Shown piece after piece: positions 38,295 through 48,181 of a stretch of DNA of 64,000 nt (position 1 is the first letter of the stretch; each line of letters begins with the position of its first letter). The translations under genes and the position numbers were made by a program. The DNA is from an uncultured Oleiphilaceae bacterium (lineage in GTDB: Bacteria > Pseudomonadota > Gammaproteobacteria > Pseudomonadales > Oleiphilaceae), in contig CAJXUY010000008.1 of assembly GCA_913060665.1 (NCBI GenBank), positions 62,001 through 126,000 of the forward strand, read 5' to 3'. The notes below the pieces were generated by a model. The model worked only from the letters and a program-made list of their open reading frames with translations. It was not told where the DNA came from and ran no database searches.

Positions 38295-39944
38295 TTAAGA
38301 TAGTTTCTGCATTAACAAACTAATATCATTTGTTAAATCGCTATCGTTTTCAGCCGTTAATACAATATCGGCTTGTCCTGTATCTGACTTAACAATCGTT
38401 ACAGCAATTAAGCCTGATTGGGTCAGTACCTGAGCAAACTTATTTCGTTCCTTATCATCCGCAGTATTCGTTTCGGAAAGAACGATGGCAGACTTACCCA
38501 TATCAAATAGCTTACGTTCAATGTCAAGTGCTAGCTGTTCAGCGGCTGCACCAGTACAGGCTATTTGAAGAGGTTGCTGGTTAAAGCGAATCGCACGTTC
38601 TTCAGCCGTTACCGGTGTCCATTCGTCTAGATCACCTTCATCACATGCTCTTTCGATCATGCCAGCACCGATGGTGACATTGGTTAGACGATCGATAATG
38701 ATGAATGCGCCTGTTGTGCGGTTTTTCTTGTACGCATCAAATGCGACAGGCTGATTCAAGTGGATTCGGCATGATGCGATGCTGTTTAAATCGAGTTGCT
38801 CACCTTGATCTTTTTCGAAAGTGTTAACGTTAATCAGGTGATGAATTTTTTGCACTGAACCCGAAACGGCGCTAGTAGCTAATTTAATATCGTATAGCTT
38901 GCCAGGTTTAAGAGCATCTTCGGTCATCCATACCACATGGGCATCAAATGAAGCGCCGACTTCTGGCATATCGTCTGCTTTGACAATCATGTTGCCGCGG
39001 CTGATATCGATTTCATCTTTAAGCGTTAATGTGACGGCTTGATCAGCAAATGCTTCATCTAGGTTACCGTCAAACGTGACGATATCTTTAACGGTGCTCA
39101 CTTGACGAGAAGGCAGCGCCATAATTTCATCGCCAGGGTGAATCTTGCCAGAAGCTACTGTACCGCAGAATCCTCTAAAATCGAGGTTAGGGCGGTTAAC
39201 GTATTGCACAGGGAAGCGGAAGTTTTCAAGATTACGGTCAGCGGATATCTCAACACTTTCGAGTAGTTCCATCAACGTTTGACCTTCAAACCATGGCATA
39301 TTTTCGCTACGGTCGACGACGTTATCGCCTTTGAGTGCCGAAATCGGCGCAAAGTAGATGTTATCGATATCTAGCTGCGAAGACAGAGCAAGGTACTCTT
39401 CTTTAATCTCGTTGTAACGCTCTTCACTAAAATCGACAATGTCCATTTTATTGATGGCAACAACAATGTGCTTAATACCTAGTAACGACGCAATAAATGA
39501 ATGGCGACGGGTTTGGGTCAATACACCATGGCGGGCATCGATCAAAATAATGGCCATGTTGGCGGTAGACGCGCCTGTTGCCATGTTGCGCGTGTATTGC
39601 TCATGCCCAGGGGTGTCAGCAATGATGAACTTACGCTTAGTGGTAGAGAAAAACCGGTAAGCAACATCAATGGTGATGCCTTGCTCACGCTCTGCTTGTA
39701 AACCATCGACTAGCAATGCTAAATCGATCTCTTCACCTGTGGTGCCTGATTTTACGCTGTCGGCTTTAATGGATTCTAACTGATCTTCATAGATCATTTT
39801 TGAATCATGCAGCAAGCGGCCAATTAGCGTGCTCTTACCATCATCAACACTGCCGCAAGTGAGCAGTCTTAATAATTCTTTATGTTCGTGTTGCTTCAGG
39901 TATTCATTAATATCCTGAGCAATTAGATCCGACTGATTAGACAT
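38295..39944 (-). CDS. cysN: Sulfate adenylyltransferase subunit 1 CysN, with degenerate APS-kinase-like C-terminal tail
   Basis: GTPase subunit of ATP sulfurylase, which makes adenosine-5'-phosphosulfate from sulfate. G motifs: [15 protein letters not shown] (G1), [14 protein letters not shown] (G3), NKMD (G4), then two EF-Tu-like beta domains to about residue 450. The total length of 549 exceeds a plain CysN (around 475) and falls short of a CysNC fusion (about 630). The last 90 residues (from [21 protein letters not shown] through [17 protein letters not shown]) read like an APS kinase domain, but where the kinase has TGLSGSGKST this has TGAAAEQLA, so the P-loop is lost. The tail is likely inactive. 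CysD is 106 bases upstream. Confidence 0.92.
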   Translation of the reverse strand: MSNQSDLIAQDINEYLKQHEHKELLRLLTCGSVDDGKSTLIGRLLHDSKMIYEDQLESIKADSVKSGTTGEEIDLALLVDGLQAEREQGITIDVAYRFFSTTKRKFIIADTPGHEQYTRNMATGASTANMAIILIDARHGVLTQTRRHSFIASLLGIKHIVVAINKMDIVDFSEERYNEIKEEYLALSSQLDIDNIYFAPISALKGDNVVDRSENMPWFEGQTLMELLESVEISADRNLENFRFPVQYVNRPNLDFRGFCGTVASGKIHPGDEIMALPSRQVSTVKDIVTFDGNLDEAFADQAVTLTLKDEIDISRGNMIVKADDMPEVGASFDAHVVWMTEDALKPGKLYDIKLATSAVSGSVQKIHHLINVNTFEKDQGEQLDLNSIASCRIHLNQPVAFDAYKKNRTTGAFIIIDRLTNVTIGAGMIERACDEGDLDEWTPVTAEERAIRFNQQPLQIACTGAAAEQLALDIERKLFDMGKSAIVLSETNTADDKERNKFAQVLTQSGLIAVTIVKSDTGQADIVLTAENDSDLTNDISLLMQKLS

Positions 39945-40050
39945 GTCTGTATCTCTTTAATTCTCAATCTATGAAAGTATTGGTTTTTAAATGAGCCTTG
40001 TTTGTGCGTTCTTGCTTGGTTGCAGAAGCAGAAACAAATGTAGGGCTCGT

Positions 40051-40959
40051 TTAAAAATATCCTTCACGTTTTTTCTGTTCCATTGAACCGGCTTGGTCGC
40101 TGTCAATAAGTCGACCTTGTCTTTCTGAGGTCGTAGCCAGTAGCATCTCCTGAATAATTTCAGGAAGTGTCGTTGCCTCTGAGTCAACAGCACCGGTTAG
40201 CGGGTAACAGCCTAAGGTTCTGAAACGAACTGATCTCATTTCAGGTGTTTCACCTGGCTCAAGTGGCATGCGGTCATCATCAACCATAATGGTGATGCCA
40301 TCTCGCTCAACGACCGGGCGTTTCTCAGACAGGTAAAGCGGCACGATATCGATGTTTTCTAGGTGTATATACTGCCAGATATCCAGCTCAGTCCAGTTAG
40401 ATAGTGGGAATACACGAATACTTTCGCCTTTATCTTTCTTGCCGTTATATAGGCTCCAAAGCTCAGGACGTTGGTTTTTTGGGTCCCAACCGTGGTTTTT
40501 ATCACGGAAAGAGTAAACACGCTCTTTAGCACGAGATTTCTCTTCATCACGGCGAGCACCGCCAAACGCAGCATCAAACTGATACTTGTTTAATGCCTGC
40601 TTTAGGCCCTCTGTTTTCATTATATCTGTGTGCTTTGCGCTGCCGTGTGTAAAAGGCCCTATACCTTGATCAACACCGTCTTGGTTAATATGCACTAGCA
40701 GATCAAGACCGTACTTCTTGGCTTGTTCATCTCTGAACTCGATCATTTCCTTAAATTTCCAAGTGGTATCCACATGTAACAAAGGAAATGGAGGCTTACC
40801 TGGAAAAAACGCTTTTCTTGCCAAGTGAAGCATTACGGTAGAGTCTTTACCAATAGAGTAAAGCATCACGGGACGATCAAATTCAGCCGCAACTTCCCGG
40901 ATAATTTGGATACTCTCCGCTTCAAGCTGCTTCAGATGAGTCAGATTGTAATCGGTCAT
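40051..40959 (-). CDS. cysD: Sulfate adenylyltransferase subunit 2 CysD
   Basis: Catalytic ATP sulfurylase subunit (302 residues) of the PP-loop ATPase family, partner of CysN. The motif [16 protein letters not shown] carries the SxGKDS signature; further conserved stretches are [17 protein letters not shown] and [16 protein letters not shown]. Together CysD and CysN initiate assimilatory sulfate reduction. The pair forms a cysD-cysN operon on the minus strand; no cysC is seen in the window. The 250 bases upstream hold AT-rich sequence and a short inverted repeat AGAAG/CTTCT near 41141. Confidence 0.96.
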   Translation of the reverse strand: MTDYNLTHLKQLEAESIQIIREVAAEFDRPVMLYSIGKDSTVMLHLARKAFFPGKPPFPLLHVDTTWKFKEMIEFRDEQAKKYGLDLLVHINQDGVDQGIGPFTHGSAKHTDIMKTEGLKQALNKYQFDAAFGGARRDEEKSRAKERVYSFRDKNHGWDPKNQRPELWSLYNGKKDKGESIRVFPLSNWTELDIWQYIHLENIDIVPLYLSEKRPVVERDGITIMVDDDRMPLEPGETPEMRSVRFRTLGCYPLTGAVDSEATTLPEIIQEMLLATTSERQGRLIDSDQAGSMEQKKREGYF

Positions 40960-41209
40960 GTTTTAAAACCTGCTTTAGATAGACGTCGGATAATCATGAA
41001 AATGATAAAGCCGCGTGTTGTAAAACTGTCAATATCACGCTTACTTATTGTTTTAAATGGCTAAATTATTAAATAAGCTAGAGCAATAAATGTGTAAATA
41101 TTTTGAAAGGAGGGATTATATCAAATAATAGGTGATTATAAGAAGTTGATCTTCTAGATATAAAAGAAATAACGATATAGCCTCAAGGTACTAAGCAAAT
41201 GGTTATAAG

Positions 41210-41608
41210 CTAACCAGCCTGTTGTTGTGCATCAATGTACCGGTCAATATAGCTATAACCGTTGTTTTCAACTGAATCGAATTCCAGCCCTACTTGAAAT
41301 GAGTCGCGAGATAGGCGGCGGGTATACACTATATTACAAAGGGCTTTAATCATCACAGTTTGAGTGGCGACAACGGGAATAGTAAATTGAACGGTCAGTT
41401 GAACGGGTTTTCTAGGGATAATGGCCGAGGTGTTGGGCAGCATTTCGTTAAGCGTGCTGTTGTTGCACGCGAGCATCATTCCAGCACGGGAAAGATTAGC
41501 GATATCTACCTTAACGATGGTTTCTTCACCTTTTTGAACGCTCGCGACTAGTTGTGCTCTGATGCGAGTGTAGTGTCGGAGGTTTTTTTTCGTACTACCG
41601 GTATCCAT
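41210..41608 (-). CDS. PilZ domain protein
   Basis: A 132-residue single-domain cytoplasmic protein. The N-terminal RHYTRIRAQL gives the RxxxR c-di-GMP-binding motif, and DIANLSRAGMMLAC gives the downstream (D/N)xSxxG motif, together the PilZ signature. It should bind cyclic di-GMP and act as an effector for motility, adhesion or secretion. A diguanylate cyclase/phosphodiesterase cluster is at 59-63 kb, but no direct link can be read. No partner gene is adjacent. Confidence 0.8.
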   Translation of the reverse strand: MDTGSTKKNLRHYTRIRAQLVASVQKGEETIVKVDIANLSRAGMMLACNNSTLNEMLPNTSAIIPRKPVQLTVQFTIPVVATQTVMIKALCNIVYTRRLSRDSFQVGLEFDSVENNGYSYIDRYIDAQQQAG

Positions 41609-41909
41609 AAAGCTTTGCTGCCACTGTAAGCATGTTGATGCGATTTGGGTAAGGGTAAATCTAACAGAGCGACCTCCGATATCACGTGATTAAATACATG
41701 TTACTGAGCTGCTTTAATCAACTTTCTATATAGATTTACCTAGTTGTATGAATTTTAAGCGTTTATGCTGTTGTTGGCAATTAAATGACTGTTCCAGTTT
41801 GAAACAGAATGTATCGTTGTGAACCCGTCGTAGGAATACATGGAATAAAATTGGTGTACAGCGCCCACTGAGGGAGCCAAGAGTATGGAATAATTGATCG
41901 ATTTTTAAC

Positions 41910-41938
41910 CTGAAATATTGAAAATGTTCAGGTATAAT
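41910..41938 (+). promoter_or_regulatory. Putative sigma-70 promoter upstream of rimO
   Basis: CTGAAA (41910-41915), 17-base spacer, exact TATAAT (41933-41938). Transcription would start about 41945, only some 20 bases before the small ORF at 41966. The preceding stretch from 41609 to 41909 holds no convincing gene. Confidence 0.6.
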
Positions 41939-41965
41939 CCGCGAACTTTTTGTCTGGAGCGACTC

Positions 41966-42052
41966 ATGATTATCAGTAGCAATGATCTGTTCTCCAGTGC
42001 CCATATTGGCGATGCCGCATCACTAAGAATGATTGAAATCTATGACAGTTAA
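41966..42052 (+). CDS. Putative 28-residue leader ORF overlapping the rimO start
   Basis: ATG at 41966 with GGAG (41956-41959) six bases before it, right behind a good sigma-70 promoter. It encodes [20 protein letters not shown] then RMIEIYDS and stops at TAA 42050-42052, overlapping the likely rimO ATG (42042) by 11 bases in another frame. It has a better ribosome binding site than rimO itself, so rimO may be translated by coupling. I do not recognise the peptide; a real product is unproven. Confidence 0.45.
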   Translation: MIISSNDLFSSAHIGDAASLRMIEIYDS

Positions 42053-43466
42053 CAACTTTGATCCTAATCAGCAGAACGACACGATTACTGAAAACCAATC
42101 TCTCACAGAGCGTGATCTGGTTGATATAGCTTCGGTAGAGGGAGCCTCAAGCAATTCGCGTATCGGTTTTGTGAGTCTGGGCTGCCCGAAGAACCTTGTG
42201 GACTCTGAGCGAATTTTGACCCAGCTTCGCATAGAGGGTTATGACGTAACGCCAAGCTATGATGATGCGGATATGGTGATCGTGAATACCTGTGGCTTTA
42301 TTGATAGTGCGGTGCAAGAGTCTTTAGATGCTATTGGTGAAGCGTTAGCTGAAAACGGCAAAGTACTAGTAACTGGCTGCTTAGGTGCCAAGAAAGATGA
42401 TATTACCGAGGTTCACCCAGGTGTCTTGGGTGTTACAGGGCCTCATGCCTATGAAAATGTACTGGATCAAGTACATCAGCATGTACCCCGGCCAGAGCAT
42501 AACCCCTTCGAGCATCTTATTCCTGCACAGGGCGTTAAGTTGACGCCTCGTCATTATGCTTATCTTAAAATCTCCGAAGGTTGTAATCAAAAGTGTACCT
42601 TTTGCATTATCCCGTCAATGAGAGGTCGTCTTGATAGCCGTCCCGTAGGTGAGGTGTTAGACGAAGCTCAGCGATTGGTCAGCAATGGCGTAAAAGAGTT
42701 GTTGGTAGTATCACAAGATACCGGTGCCTACGGTGTTGATACCAAATATCGAATGGGTTTTTGGCAGGGGAGACCGGTTAAAACGCGCTTCCTCGATTTA
42801 TGTCAGTCGCTGGGTGAAATGGGCGCATGGGTTCGATTACATTACCTTTACCCATATCCCCATATTGATGAGGCTATTCCTTTGATGGCTGAAGGGAAAA
42901 TTCTGCCTTATCTGGATATTCCGCTACAGCATGCGAGCCCACGCATATTGAAGATGATGAAACGCCCAGGAGCAATTGAGAACACCTTGGCGCGTATCAA
43001 AAAATGGCGTGAGATTTGCCCAGACCTAACTATCAGAAGTACTTTTATTGTAGGGTTTCCGGGTGAAACAGAAGAAGATTTTCAGTTATTGTTAGACTTC
43101 ATAAAAGAAGCACAGCTTGATCGCGTTGGCTGCTTTAAGTATTCCCCAGTCGAAGGCGCTGTCGCTAATGATTTGGCAGAACCTGTACCTGAAGAGGTTA
43201 AAGACGAGCGTTTGGCTTTGTTTATGGAACTGCAAGCGAAAATAAGCGCAGATCGTTTACAGTTGAAAGTCGGCAAGCGAATGCAAGTGATTGTTGATGA
43301 GGTTACTGAAGAAGGCTCAGTCGCTCGAACGAAAGGCGATGCACCTGATGTGGACGGGTTAGTCTTTATCGATAATGTGACCGATGTTGAGCCTGGCGAT
43401 ATTCTTGACGTAGTGATAGAAGAAGCCGATGAGCATGATATGTGGGCGCATTTGGCTGAATCCTAA
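42042..43466 (+). CDS. rimO: Ribosomal protein uS12 methylthiotransferase RimO
   Basis: Radical-SAM enzyme that methylthiolates the conserved Asp of ribosomal protein uS12. N-terminal UPF0004 domain with [27 protein letters not shown] and [10 protein letters not shown] (auxiliary-cluster Cys), then [18 protein letters not shown] (radical SAM CxxxCxxC), and the C-terminal TRAM domain. The [14 protein letters not shown] segment is RimO-like and separates it from MiaB. The longest frame begins at TTG 42033; I use ATG 42042 (474 residues). Its start overlaps a small ORF with a good ribosome binding site. acpS follows after 18 bases. Confidence 0.95.
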   Translation: MTVNNFDPNQQNDTITENQSLTERDLVDIASVEGASSNSRIGFVSLGCPKNLVDSERILTQLRIEGYDVTPSYDDADMVIVNTCGFIDSAVQESLDAIGEALAENGKVLVTGCLGAKKDDITEVHPGVLGVTGPHAYENVLDQVHQHVPRPEHNPFEHLIPAQGVKLTPRHYAYLKISEGCNQKCTFCIIPSMRGRLDSRPVGEVLDEAQRLVSNGVKELLVVSQDTGAYGVDTKYRMGFWQGRPVKTRFLDLCQSLGEMGAWVRLHYLYPYPHIDEAIPLMAEGKILPYLDIPLQHASPRILKMMKRPGAIENTLARIKKWREICPDLTIRSTFIVGFPGETEEDFQLLLDFIKEAQLDRVGCFKYSPVEGAVANDLAEPVPEEVKDERLALFMELQAKISADRLQLKVGKRMQVIVDEVTEEGSVARTKGDAPDVDGLVFIDNVTDVEPGDILDVVIEEADEHDMWAHLAES

Positions 43467-43484
43467 TAGTTTGTTGGAATAATC

Positions 43485-43859
43485 ATGGTTAAAGGCGTAG
43501 GAACAGATCTTATTAAAATTGCGCGGATAGAGCAGGCACTCGAAAAACATGGTGACCGCTTTGCTGCAAGAATTCTTACGCCTGACGAAATTCAATTGTT
43601 TGAAGCCGCCCCTAGCGGAGTCCGCTACTTAGCAAAACGGTTCGCCTTAAAAGAGGCTATTGTTAAGGCTTTGGGCACGGGCATCGCTAAAGGGGTCGGG
43701 TGGCAAAATATCAACATTTCAAACAATGAAGCCGGCCAACCGTTAGCAGAGCTCAATGGTATGGCGCAGACTGTCATGGCGTCTTTAGGGGCATCTAGTT
43801 TGAGTGTAAGTTTGTCTGATGAGCAGGATTATGTATTGGCGTTTGCTGTACTGTGTTAA
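43485..43859 (+). CDS. acpS: Holo-[acyl-carrier-protein] synthase AcpS
   Basis: Transfers the 4'-phosphopantetheine arm of CoA to acyl carrier protein. The 124 residues include GVGTDLIKIARIEQALEKHG at the N-terminus (metal-binding Asp) and RYLAKRFALKEAIVKALGTG, with the conserved Glu of the KEA motif, both AcpS hallmarks. It is 18 bases downstream of rimO, on the same strand. REP-like repeats follow. Confidence 0.96.
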   Translation: MVKGVGTDLIKIARIEQALEKHGDRFAARILTPDEIQLFEAAPSGVRYLAKRFALKEAIVKALGTGIAKGVGWQNINISNNEAGQPLAELNGMAQTVMASLGASSLSVSLSDEQDYVLAFAVLC

Positions 43860-43890
43860 TAGCGTTTACCTCTCGACTGCAAATAGAAAA

Positions 43891-43977
43891 CCCTGATTCC
43901 GCTTCGCTGCACCAAGGCTACGGGTGTGGTGAAGATTATCGTAGCCGTGATGAAAGGAGGCACGACTGGAATCAAGG
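43891..43977. repeat. REP-like element, family 1, copy A (inverted pair)
   Basis: A minus-oriented unit at 43891-43921 (CCCTGATTCC-GCTTCGCTGC then ACCAAGGCTAC) faces a plus-oriented unit at 43941-43977 (GTAGCCGTGATGAAAGGAGG ... GGAATCAAGG). On the minus strand the first unit reads GTAGCCTTG...GGAATCAGGG: the GTAG tetranucleotide plus imperfect hairpin of RAYT-associated REP sequences. An almost identical pair is at 52755-52871. Confidence 0.82.
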
Positions 43978-44000
43978 AAGGGTTCTCTAGGCACGCAATC

Positions 44001-44031
44001 CCCTGATTTCGCTTCGCTACACCAAGGCTAC
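44001..44031 (-). repeat. REP-like element, family 1, copy B (single unit)
   Basis: A single minus-oriented unit, CCCTGATTTC-GCTTCGCTAC then ACCAAGGCTAC, differing from copy A at two positions. It sits 20 bases before the barA stop, in the gap between the converging acpS and barA genes, and may function as a transcript-end hairpin. Confidence 0.8.
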
Positions 44032-44051
44032 AGAGCGATGGTGGTTTGCGG

Positions 44052-46955
44052 CTAATGTGCTGTTTTATTGGTATTAAACTCTCTTAACGCATTTTGCCAG
44101 TTATTATAATCCGCCCAGCGCTGTACCTGTTCAATTGCTTCAATGAGATCTTCATACCGGCCTTCCAAATCCCCTGTTTTACGCTTTAAGGTTGTTTCCA
44201 TTCGCTCTGCTGTTTCTTGCAGCTCCGGCACACCGCAGTATCGTGTGGCGCCATGAAGCTTATGCACGCGCGTTAAAAGGGCATCATGGTCTCCGTCTTC
44301 ATAGAATGTCTGTATCGCTTCTACATCAGATACCAAGTGTTCCAACAGCATGCTGAAAAGCTCTTCTGCCAGATCATTTTTACCGGCTGCCAATTTTACG
44401 CAAAGGGCAATGTCAACACAGGTGGCTTTGCGTGACCGGGTTGATGGCTTGATGGGATGGGGGGATGGATCATATGCATCTATCGTGCTTTGGCTTGAGC
44501 ATTGGTAGCCGGTGCGGTGAAAAATAACATCTTGCAGTTGCTGCTCACTAATCGGTTTTGTCAGGTAATCATCAAAGCCTTTATTGAGTAGCGTTTTCTT
44601 CTCTTCGGCAAGCGCATGTGCCGTTAATGCGACAATCGGGATGCGTTGTCCGCTTTTCTCATGGCCTCGAATTTTCTCGGTGGTTTCGATGCCATCCATG
44701 CCGGGCATCTGAACATCCATAAAAATGAGGTCAAATTTCTGCAGCTTCCACTTGGTCAGAGCTTCAAATCCGCTGGCTGCGGTCACGACATTATTGCCTA
44801 GCTCTTTAATCAGTACTTCAATTAGTTTTAGGTTTGCATCATTGTCATCAACCGCCAGTATTGTGGGGACAGGGGTGTTACGGCTATTGTGATGGTCGGG
44901 AGCAGGGAGTGCTGACATTTCTTGTGATGGGGGTACTGATGGATCAGTAAACGGACCATTTAGCCTAGGCTCTATAATGTCACCATTGATCAGTTTGTGT
45001 AGTGTGCCGTACAGTCGTTGGTAAATAATAGGTTTCGTAAGATGAGCGCTGACCATATCCAAGATGGAGTGCTGGTGGTGATCAAGTGTTGGGGTTAGTA
45101 GAAGTGTTCGGCAGCCTCGGTTATATTCGAGTTCACTGAGTAACTGCTTGTATTGGTTAGATGCCATTAAATGCCGGTTGATGCCAATAATGGCGGCAGC
45201 GAAGCCTTTGCGTTGCTCTTGAGCCTCAATAACGCTTTTAATCAGTGCAACGGGGGAGTCTACCTGCTTGACATGAACCCCTAAATTGCTAAGCATATGC
45301 TGCACGGCAAGGCCTGTAGTGGCTTGGTTTTCCATATAAATGATGCGTTCGCCGGATAGCGCTTCTAACTTGAGGTCTGGGCTAGCATTGCTGGCAATCT
45401 CAGTGGTGAGGGTAAACCAAAAAATGGAGCCTTTACCTAGCTCGCTATCGAGCCCAATTTCGCCGCCCATCTCTTCAATGAGTCGCTTGGAAATCACTAA
45501 GCCTAAACCCGTGCCGCCATATTGTCGTGCGGTAGACGCATCGGCTTGTGCAAAGGCGTTGAATAATGACTGTTGCTGAACTCTAGAAAGTCCTACGCCG
45601 GTATCGGATACACTGATTTTTACCGTAATACTGTGGTCTTTTTGGGCCTCAAGCATGGCGCGCAACACCACCTCACCACTTTGGGTAAACTTAATGGCAT
45701 TATTGACCAGGTTAGTAATGATCTGTTTGATTCTGAGCGGGTCACCCAAAATATTATTGGGTACATCACTATAAATTAATGGCACTAGGTCAAGCCCTTT
45801 GCTATGGGCCGTGGGTGCCAGCATGGTCATTACATCTTCAATGACCTCTCTAATTTTTAAAGGGGTTCGGTCAAGAATCAGTTTACCGGCTTCAATTTTT
45901 GAAAAGTCGAGAATATCATTAATAATTGTGAGCAGAATTTCAGATGATTTTTTAATGGTGACCAGGTGATCTTTTTGATGTTGGGACAGGTGCCCTTTCA
46001 TTAATAGATTAGTAAACCCGAGGATACCGTTAAGCGGTGTGCGTATTTCGTGACTCATGTTGGCCAAAAACTCAGACTTGATGCGACTGGCTTCAAGAGC
46101 TTCCTTTCTGGCTATATCAAGCTCGATGTTTTGAATTTCAATCGTCTCAAGCGTTTCACGAAGGTCTTCTGTTGCCTGGTCAATGTTATGCTGCATTTCA
46201 TTGTGGGCTTTACTGAGCGTCTCAGCCATTGAGTTAATGCCAGCTTCTAGAAGCAGTAATTCTTCTCCGCCCCCACTATATACACGAGTATCGAGTTTAC
46301 CCTCTTTTATTTCGGTAACCGCGCGGGTGACTTCTTCGATAGGGCGAATAACACCCCGGGTCATTCTTAATGCGATAAGCCAATTGACCAGAGTACCTAG
46401 AGTAATAACCAAAGAGCTTGTCATTAAGGTTTGATACTTAGCGACAGTTGAATTGGCATGAGATAGCTCTAGTGCCACCCAGCCAACAGTGCTTTTGGTT
46501 TCTGAGTTGATTGGCGTGGGAGTATCGACATCCAGTAATTCATCAATCACTGGGGTTTGTAGTTTTATCGGGGTAATAAAGAGTGTTGAGTCTTCAGTGG
46601 CTTCAATTACAACTCTGTCGGTGGGGAGTTTGGCGGGGTTTATCACCGACAACATTTTAGGACCTGAGTGAACCAGGCTTCTATGAAAGCTATCTAGAAT
46701 GATAATGGCCCGAACATCTTTCTCTTCGAGTGTTGCGTTGGTCAGGCTTAGAAGGAGAGGGCGGTTGCTGGTGAATACACCATACTCGCTGGCAGTTGCC
46801 AGTTGTCGGCCAAGTGATAACCCACGCTCATGTAGCAGATTGTGTATGCTGCTAATTTGAGTATGGGTAAATACAATACCCAATATCAGTGCGATGGTAA
46901 TAGCGGGAAAAAGCGCCAATACCATGACTCGGGTTTTAACACCCCATTTTCTCAT
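44052..46955 (-). CDS. barA: BarA/GacS-type tripartite hybrid sensor histidine kinase
   Basis: A 967-residue inner-membrane kinase that would phosphorylate UvrY/GacA and thereby control CsrA-binding small RNAs. Layout: membrane helix (about 11-30), periplasmic sensor domain, second helix (about 178-198), HAMP, HisKA with phosphorylated His in NMSHEIRTPLNGI (H302), HATPase (NLVNNAIKFTQSG, GTGLGLVISKRL), a degenerate receiver-like region, a C-terminal receiver (VDDNDANLKL, phosphoacceptor in FMDVQMPGMDG), and an HPt domain (RVHKLHGATRYCG). The neighbour order barA-cysM-rlmD-relA-mazG matches Pseudomonas gacS. The response regulator is not in the window. Confidence 0.94.
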   Translation of the reverse strand: MRKWGVKTRVMVLALFPAITIALILGIVFTHTQISSIHNLLHERGLSLGRQLATASEYGVFTSNRPLLLSLTNATLEEKDVRAIIILDSFHRSLVHSGPKMLSVINPAKLPTDRVVIEATEDSTLFITPIKLQTPVIDELLDVDTPTPINSETKSTVGWVALELSHANSTVAKYQTLMTSSLVITLGTLVNWLIALRMTRGVIRPIEEVTRAVTEIKEGKLDTRVYSGGGEELLLLEAGINSMAETLSKAHNEMQHNIDQATEDLRETLETIEIQNIELDIARKEALEASRIKSEFLANMSHEIRTPLNGILGFTNLLMKGHLSQHQKDHLVTIKKSSEILLTIINDILDFSKIEAGKLILDRTPLKIREVIEDVMTMLAPTAHSKGLDLVPLIYSDVPNNILGDPLRIKQIITNLVNNAIKFTQSGEVVLRAMLEAQKDHSITVKISVSDTGVGLSRVQQQSLFNAFAQADASTARQYGGTGLGLVISKRLIEEMGGEIGLDSELGKGSIFWFTLTTEIASNASPDLKLEALSGERIIYMENQATTGLAVQHMLSNLGVHVKQVDSPVALIKSVIEAQEQRKGFAAAIIGINRHLMASNQYKQLLSELEYNRGCRTLLLTPTLDHHQHSILDMVSAHLTKPIIYQRLYGTLHKLINGDIIEPRLNGPFTDPSVPPSQEMSALPAPDHHNSRNTPVPTILAVDDNDANLKLIEVLIKELGNNVVTAASGFEALTKWKLQKFDLIFMDVQMPGMDGIETTEKIRGHEKSGQRIPIVALTAHALAEEKKTLLNKGFDDYLTKPISEQQLQDVIFHRTGYQCSSQSTIDAYDPSPHPIKPSTRSRKATCVDIALCVKLAAGKNDLAEELFSMLLEHLVSDVEAIQTFYEDGDHDALLTRVHKLHGATRYCGVPELQETAERMETTLKRKTGDLEGRYEDLIEAIEQVQRWADYNNWQNALREFNTNKTAH

Positions 46956-47022
46956 TGAAAACCCTGCAGTACTGAGTGTAATATGACTTATTTCTAAACG
47001 TTATAACAATATCGAAATCAAT

Positions 47023-47036
47023 GCTAAACGTTTAGC
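47023..47036. promoter_or_regulatory. 14-base palindrome in the barA-cysM divergent region
   Basis: GCTAAACGTTTAGC is a perfect palindrome in the 213-base gap between divergent barA and cysM; a related half-site (CTAAACGTT) is at about 46994 and ACGTTTAAA follows at 47040. Symmetry suggests an operator, but I cannot assign a regulator. The motif somewhat resembles LacI/PurR-type sites. Confidence 0.4.
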
Positions 47037-47168
47037 TACACGTTTAAAGTGATAGCACGTATATTAGTGTTTTGGCGTATGCGAGTGCAGAACTAATAGA
47101 CGTTCTGGAAGTTTACCATAAGCGTCACCGATATTTTTACATCAGTTAGCATTTCTTAGAGATCATTC

Positions 47169-48056
47169 ATGGAATTCCCTACTATAGAATCCTTCGTTGG
47201 TAACACTCCGCTAGTAAGATTACAGCGGCTCCCCGGCAATACAACTAACACCATACTGGTCAAGCTGGAAGGTAATAATCCGGCGGGTTCAGTTAAAGAC
47301 CGTCCGGCGTTAAGTATGATACAAGGCGCCGAGAATCGAGGCGAGATTAAACCCGGTGATACACTGATTGAAGCGACCAGCGGTAATACTGGTATTGCAT
47401 TGGCGATGGCGGCTGCGATTAAAGGGTATAAGATGATTTTGATTATGCCTGAGAATATGAGTGAAGAGCGGCGGGCTTCAATGTCAGCTTATGGTGCTGA
47501 ACTTATTACCGTTACTAAAGCCCAGAGCATGGAAGGTGCGCGAGATTTAGCCCTAAAAATGCAGGCAGAGGGCAAGGGTAAAGTGCTTGACCAGTTTTCT
47601 AATGAAGACAACCTGTTAGCACATTACCACACCACCGGGCCAGAAATCTGGCAGCAAACAGGGGGTACGATTACCCATTTTGTCAGTTCAATGGGTACAA
47701 CCGGTACGATTATGGGAAATTCTCGCTACTTAAAAGAACAAAACCCAGCCGTTAAAATTGTAGGGTTGCAGCCTTGTGAAGGCGCCTCTATTCCGGGTAT
47801 TAGACGTTGGCCCGAAGCCTATTTGCCGGGTATATTCGATGCCTCAGCCGTAGATGAAACCATTGATATGGGGCAGCAAGAAGCGGAAGAAACGATGAAA
47901 GCGCTAGCTCAGCAAGAAGGTATTTTTTGCGGTGTTTCTTCAGGTGGGGCAGTTGCAGGCGCCCTTCGATTGTCGCAAAGGGTTGAAAACGCAGTGATCG
48001 TCGCCATTATCTGCGACCGAGGAGACCGGTATCTTTCAACAGGCGTGTTTAAGTAG
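47169..48056 (+). CDS. cysM: Cysteine synthase B CysM
   Basis: O-acetylserine(thiol)lyase B, making cysteine from O-acetylserine and sulfide or thiosulfate. The 295 residues are typical: FVGNTPLVRLQRLP, GNNPAGSVKDRPAL (Schiff-base Lys), EATSGNTGIALAM, the phosphate-binding loop SSMGTTGTIMGN, and CDRGDRYLSTGVF at the end. It is divergent from barA and followed by rlmD, the usual gacS-cysM-rumA order. Confidence 0.95.
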   Translation: MEFPTIESFVGNTPLVRLQRLPGNTTNTILVKLEGNNPAGSVKDRPALSMIQGAENRGEIKPGDTLIEATSGNTGIALAMAAAIKGYKMILIMPENMSEERRASMSAYGAELITVTKAQSMEGARDLALKMQAEGKGKVLDQFSNEDNLLAHYHTTGPEIWQQTGGTITHFVSSMGTTGTIMGNSRYLKEQNPAVKIVGLQPCEGASIPGIRRWPEAYLPGIFDASAVDETIDMGQQEAEETMKALAQQEGIFCGVSSGGAVAGALRLSQRVENAVIVAIICDRGDRYLSTGVFK

Positions 48057-48181
48057 TTACAAATTTTCAGCGGTTATTGTCGTTAAAAACGCGCATTCTG
48101 CTGGGTTATTAAGCATAATCACACTGACTATATTTGCGACCCTGTTGGTTTAGGTTGCGTAAGCCAAGGCTGTAACCATAA

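Noticed and set aside
41726..42004. 92-residue minus-strand ORF upstream of rimO
   Set aside because: It overlaps a good plus-strand promoter and the start of the rimO region, has no ribosome binding site and no similarity I recognise.
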